Position numbers and translations under genes: made by a program. The notes under the pieces were generated by a model that saw only the letters and a list, made by a program, of their open reading frames with translations, did no database searches and had not been told where the DNA came from. Below, in pieces: positions 61,845 through 64,000 of a DNA stretch of 64,000 nt (position 1 is its first letter; every line of letters begins with the position of its first letter). The DNA comes from Bettongia penicillata ogilbyi (lineage: Eukaryota; Chordata; Mammalia; Diprotodontia; Potoroidae): positions 9,014,644 through 9,078,643 of the forward strand of contig JAJHZJ010000496.1 in NCBI GenBank assembly GCA_023548195.1, in the 5' to 3' direction.

Positions 61845-62327
61845 TTAGCATTGATCAGCCTGTGACTCCATCAAGTCTGGGAAGCCAATCTGCCGGTCCT
61901 GAATAAGAACCCACCCAGTCTCTCTAAAACTTTGCCTGGGAACTTCCCATCCTGGAGCAATCCTATCTATAGTAATTTGGAGATTACGACTCCTGAGGCC
62001 TGGAAGTCTTGTGTCTTGCCTCCTCCAGAGATTTTGTATCCTTGTCTTTCTGATAACCCTTCTATGATGAATTCTTAACCCTTCACTGGTTCCCTTCCTT
62101 TTACCCCAGTTATCTTCAGTTAGTCTATAAGACTTAGGTTTTCTGAACTTAAACATACTAACCAAAAGCCTATTAGCATTTACTGTCCTGTCTGTCACTG
62201 TCACAGGCTGGAGACCTGTAAATCTCCAGCAGCAACTACAACAGGGTGGAGGCAATGCTGAATAAGCATTTGTTTCCTGGCTGAATTTATTCCTGTTTTT
62301 AAGATTAAACCAGAGATGTTTACTCAC
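61845..62327 (-). other. Longest ORF of the window (160 codons), function unknown
   Basis: The minus-strand frame opens with MSKHLWFNLKNRNKF and is rich in Arg in its second half (for example RIHHRRVIRKTR). I recognise no domain, signal peptide, membrane segment or LINE/ERV motif, and no Kozak, poly(A) or splice context supports expression. It lies between L2 fragments and a MIR. It is most likely a chance frame, possibly in an unrecognised ancient element. Confidence 0.2.
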
Positions 62328-62429
62328 ATCCAGATGTCAGCCTACCACCACGTACAAGAATACAGCTGCTTCTTAAATATCCCCTCTTCCCTTACTTGGT
62401 TTTTATATTCTAGGGTCCTGAAGAATTAT

Positions 62430-62628
62430 AAGATTGTAGATTTGAAACTGAAAGGGATCTTAGTTTGCTTATCCCAGCCACATAATTTTATATATGGAGA
62501 TCCTGAGGTTCATCGAAGTGAAAGATTTATCCAGTATTATACAGGTAGAAAGTAGCAGAGGCCAGATTGAAACCTTGCTTTTCTAGATTCCAAATTTGGG
62601 GCTCTTTATGATGTACCACCCTGTCTCA
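62430..62628 (-). mobile_element. MIR SINE, antisense, decayed
   Basis: 'GAGATCCTGAGGTTCATCGA', 'GAGGCCAGATTGAAACCTTG' and 'TGATGTACCACCCTG'. Confidence 0.7.
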
Positions 62629-62694
62629 ATGTCAGGTCCAAATATAGAGTCAATCAAATCCATTGCCAGAGGTTAGAAAAGTGAGTCTGGCTGC

Positions 62695-62925
62695 CTATTT
62701 ACTAAGAGGAATAAAATTTGCTAAATGCTTACTTTGCACCAAGTACTGTGTAAGACCCTAGGGATACCAACAGAGATACGAATACAAATAAGTAAAAAGG
62801 CAAATTCTCTCCTGGATTTCACATTTTAATGGGGGATGGGGGCAGAGAAAATACATAGACAAGGATGGAGCTTCAGGGCAGTTGGAAAGGAAAATGATAA
62901 TCTTTAGGTCCAGTGGTAGGAAGAG
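62695..62925 (-). mobile_element. L2 LINE 3' end, antisense
   Basis: 'TTGCTAAATGCTTACTTTGC', 'GTACTGTGTAAGACCCTAGG', 'TTTCACATTTTAATGGGGGA' and 'GGAGCTTCAGGGCAGTTGGA'. Confidence 0.75.
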
Positions 62926-63426
62926 AAGACAAGTCACTTCTCTCTCCTTAGAAGTGTGCAATCTTCAATTAGATTGCTGCACCGAATTGTGTACTCCATG
63001 GTAATTTGAATGTGAGATGTATGAAAAAACAGGATGTGTGAAAGGAGACGAGAAAAGGAGATTGGTGAGGATGAGAAGCAACCAGTATTTTCAACAAGAT
63101 GCTGTGTGTGTGGAGATTAGGAGGTACCTAGACTCAGAACATGGGAGCTTTAAATATTTGAAAACAAATTCACCTCTTTGCTTCCTTACCCTCTGATGCG
63201 TAGCTGTACCATCTGGCACAAGCATCCTGCCCTGGGGAGGGTGCCTTCTGGAATCCCCCCTCCATACCGCATTTGTTTCCTTTTTAATCACAACTTCCCC
63301 CTCTTCCAAATGACGTGGAGATTCAAGCCTAGCTTGTCTTTCATAACTCACTGAATTGTGAATGCTTAAGGAGCTCCATGCCTGAAATTGGAATGAAGTC
63401 TTTTTTTCATCATTACTGTTTTTCTT

Positions 63427-63446
63427 GGGGGGTGGGGGTGGGGGGG
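63427..63446 (+). repeat. G-rich tract, quadruplex-prone
   Basis: Runs of six, five and seven G separated by single T (63427-63446). Confidence 0.85.
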
Positions 63447-63709
63447 AGAATGACAGCCAAAAAATATTTTCATGAATTGTTTTAATATATCACTGATCTA
63501 TGATTCCAGTGTTATGAATTTGATCTGTCCAGATGCAGAGGACAACCCTGTTTGGGTTGTTTTTTTGAGTTCCTGTGTCTTACCCCCAAACCTTCCCAAA
63601 ACTCACTAGCTGATATCCAAGTCCTATAGATGGATTTCTGAAAACAAATATAAAATTAAATTTGGGATGTTGGGAAATTCCATGAAGTAAAGGAGTGAAT
63701 CACAGTAAA

Positions 63710-63727
63710 CAGCAGCAGCAGCAGCAG
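63710..63727 (+). repeat. (CAG)6 microsatellite
   Basis: Six uninterrupted CAG units. It is not inside a supported reading frame. Confidence 0.95.
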
Positions 63728-64000
63728 CACTATTAAAAACAGCAGGAAATTGAATTTATGCAGTGCTTTAAGGCCACAAATACCAGAATATGGAGTACAA
63801 TGCAAATGACGGTAATTTCACACCTAAAACACTTGACTTCAGTTTAGAAATTTGTCTCCAAATGATCAAGTTTAACATACTCACTTATAATGTTCACCTT
63901 GAACCTATATCCATTTTGAATATCATTAAAATTTAGCTGGAATATTTCTAAAATATAATCTTTGTTGTCCATCATCTTTTCTTGACTGCAGACTTAATAT

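Larger units (their letters stand above)
62926..64000. other. About 1 kb single-copy DNA, no gene
   Basis: Contains the G-rich tract and CAG run listed separately. A MIR-like tail trace may exist near 63750-63775. No coding evidence. Confidence 0.4.

Noticed and set aside
63710..63727. Polyglutamine-coding CAG repeat
   Set aside because: Six units only and no supported reading frame around them.

Overview
The window reads as a vertebrate, almost certainly marsupial, intergenic or deep intronic segment. It is AT-rich and CpG-poor, with no ORF longer than about 160 codons. It is dominated by old interspersed repeats in the mixture typical of marsupials: MIR/CORE-SINEs, a tRNA-headed SINE ending in an RTE/BovB-like tail, L2, L3/CR1, a few L1 3' ends, RTE ORF2 scraps and non-autonomous hAT elements. 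The species cannot be fixed from the sequence. No host protein-coding gene, tRNA, rRNA or other functional RNA gene could be supported. All repeat names rest on remembered family motifs read by eye, not on a database search.

Layout. 1-11 kb: a hAT palindrome (1143-1341), L2 copies, a GACA-type purine tract (3.24-3.44 kb), an L2 split by a SINE (4.15-4.83 kb), paired CORE-SINEs (5.9-6.4 kb), L3 ends, an L1 fragment, and an L3 split by a MIR (9.8-10.4 kb). 11-22.7 kb: a SINE with target-site duplications (12.67 kb), a dense MIR cluster (13.7-15.9 kb), an antisense L1 containing a sense L1 3' end (16.0-17.5 kb) followed by an L1 5'-like block (to 18.2 kb), a ladder of MIR tails (20.8-21.5 kb) and a long antisense L2 (22.0-22.7 kb). 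22.7-30 kb: mostly single-copy DNA, a hAT relic (25.9 kb), a pyrimidine-rich tract (26.9-27.3 kb) and a relatively GC-rich single-copy block behind it. 30-45 kb: an L2 split by L3, a SINE split by a hAT, an RTE remnant (36.9 kb), a heavily interrupted L2 with a 0.5-kb alternating purine-pyrimidine expansion (37.5-39.2 kb), an interrupted L3 (40.8-42.1 kb) and a second AT/TG expansion (44.6-45.2 kb). 45-64 kb: single-copy AT-rich DNA, L2, an L1 3' end (47 kb), many MIRs, a 55-bp Z-DNA-type tract (54.2 kb), an L3 plus hAT (58.0-58.7 kb), an RTE remnant (60.7 kb) and the longest ORF (61.85-62.33 kb, no recognised homology).

Nothing here works together as a gene system. The window's interest is archaeological: nested insertions give a relative chronology, and the long alternating and low-complexity tracts are candidate non-B DNA. 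Several single-copy blocks are plausible but unproven regulatory elements. I found no convincing previously undescribed system.
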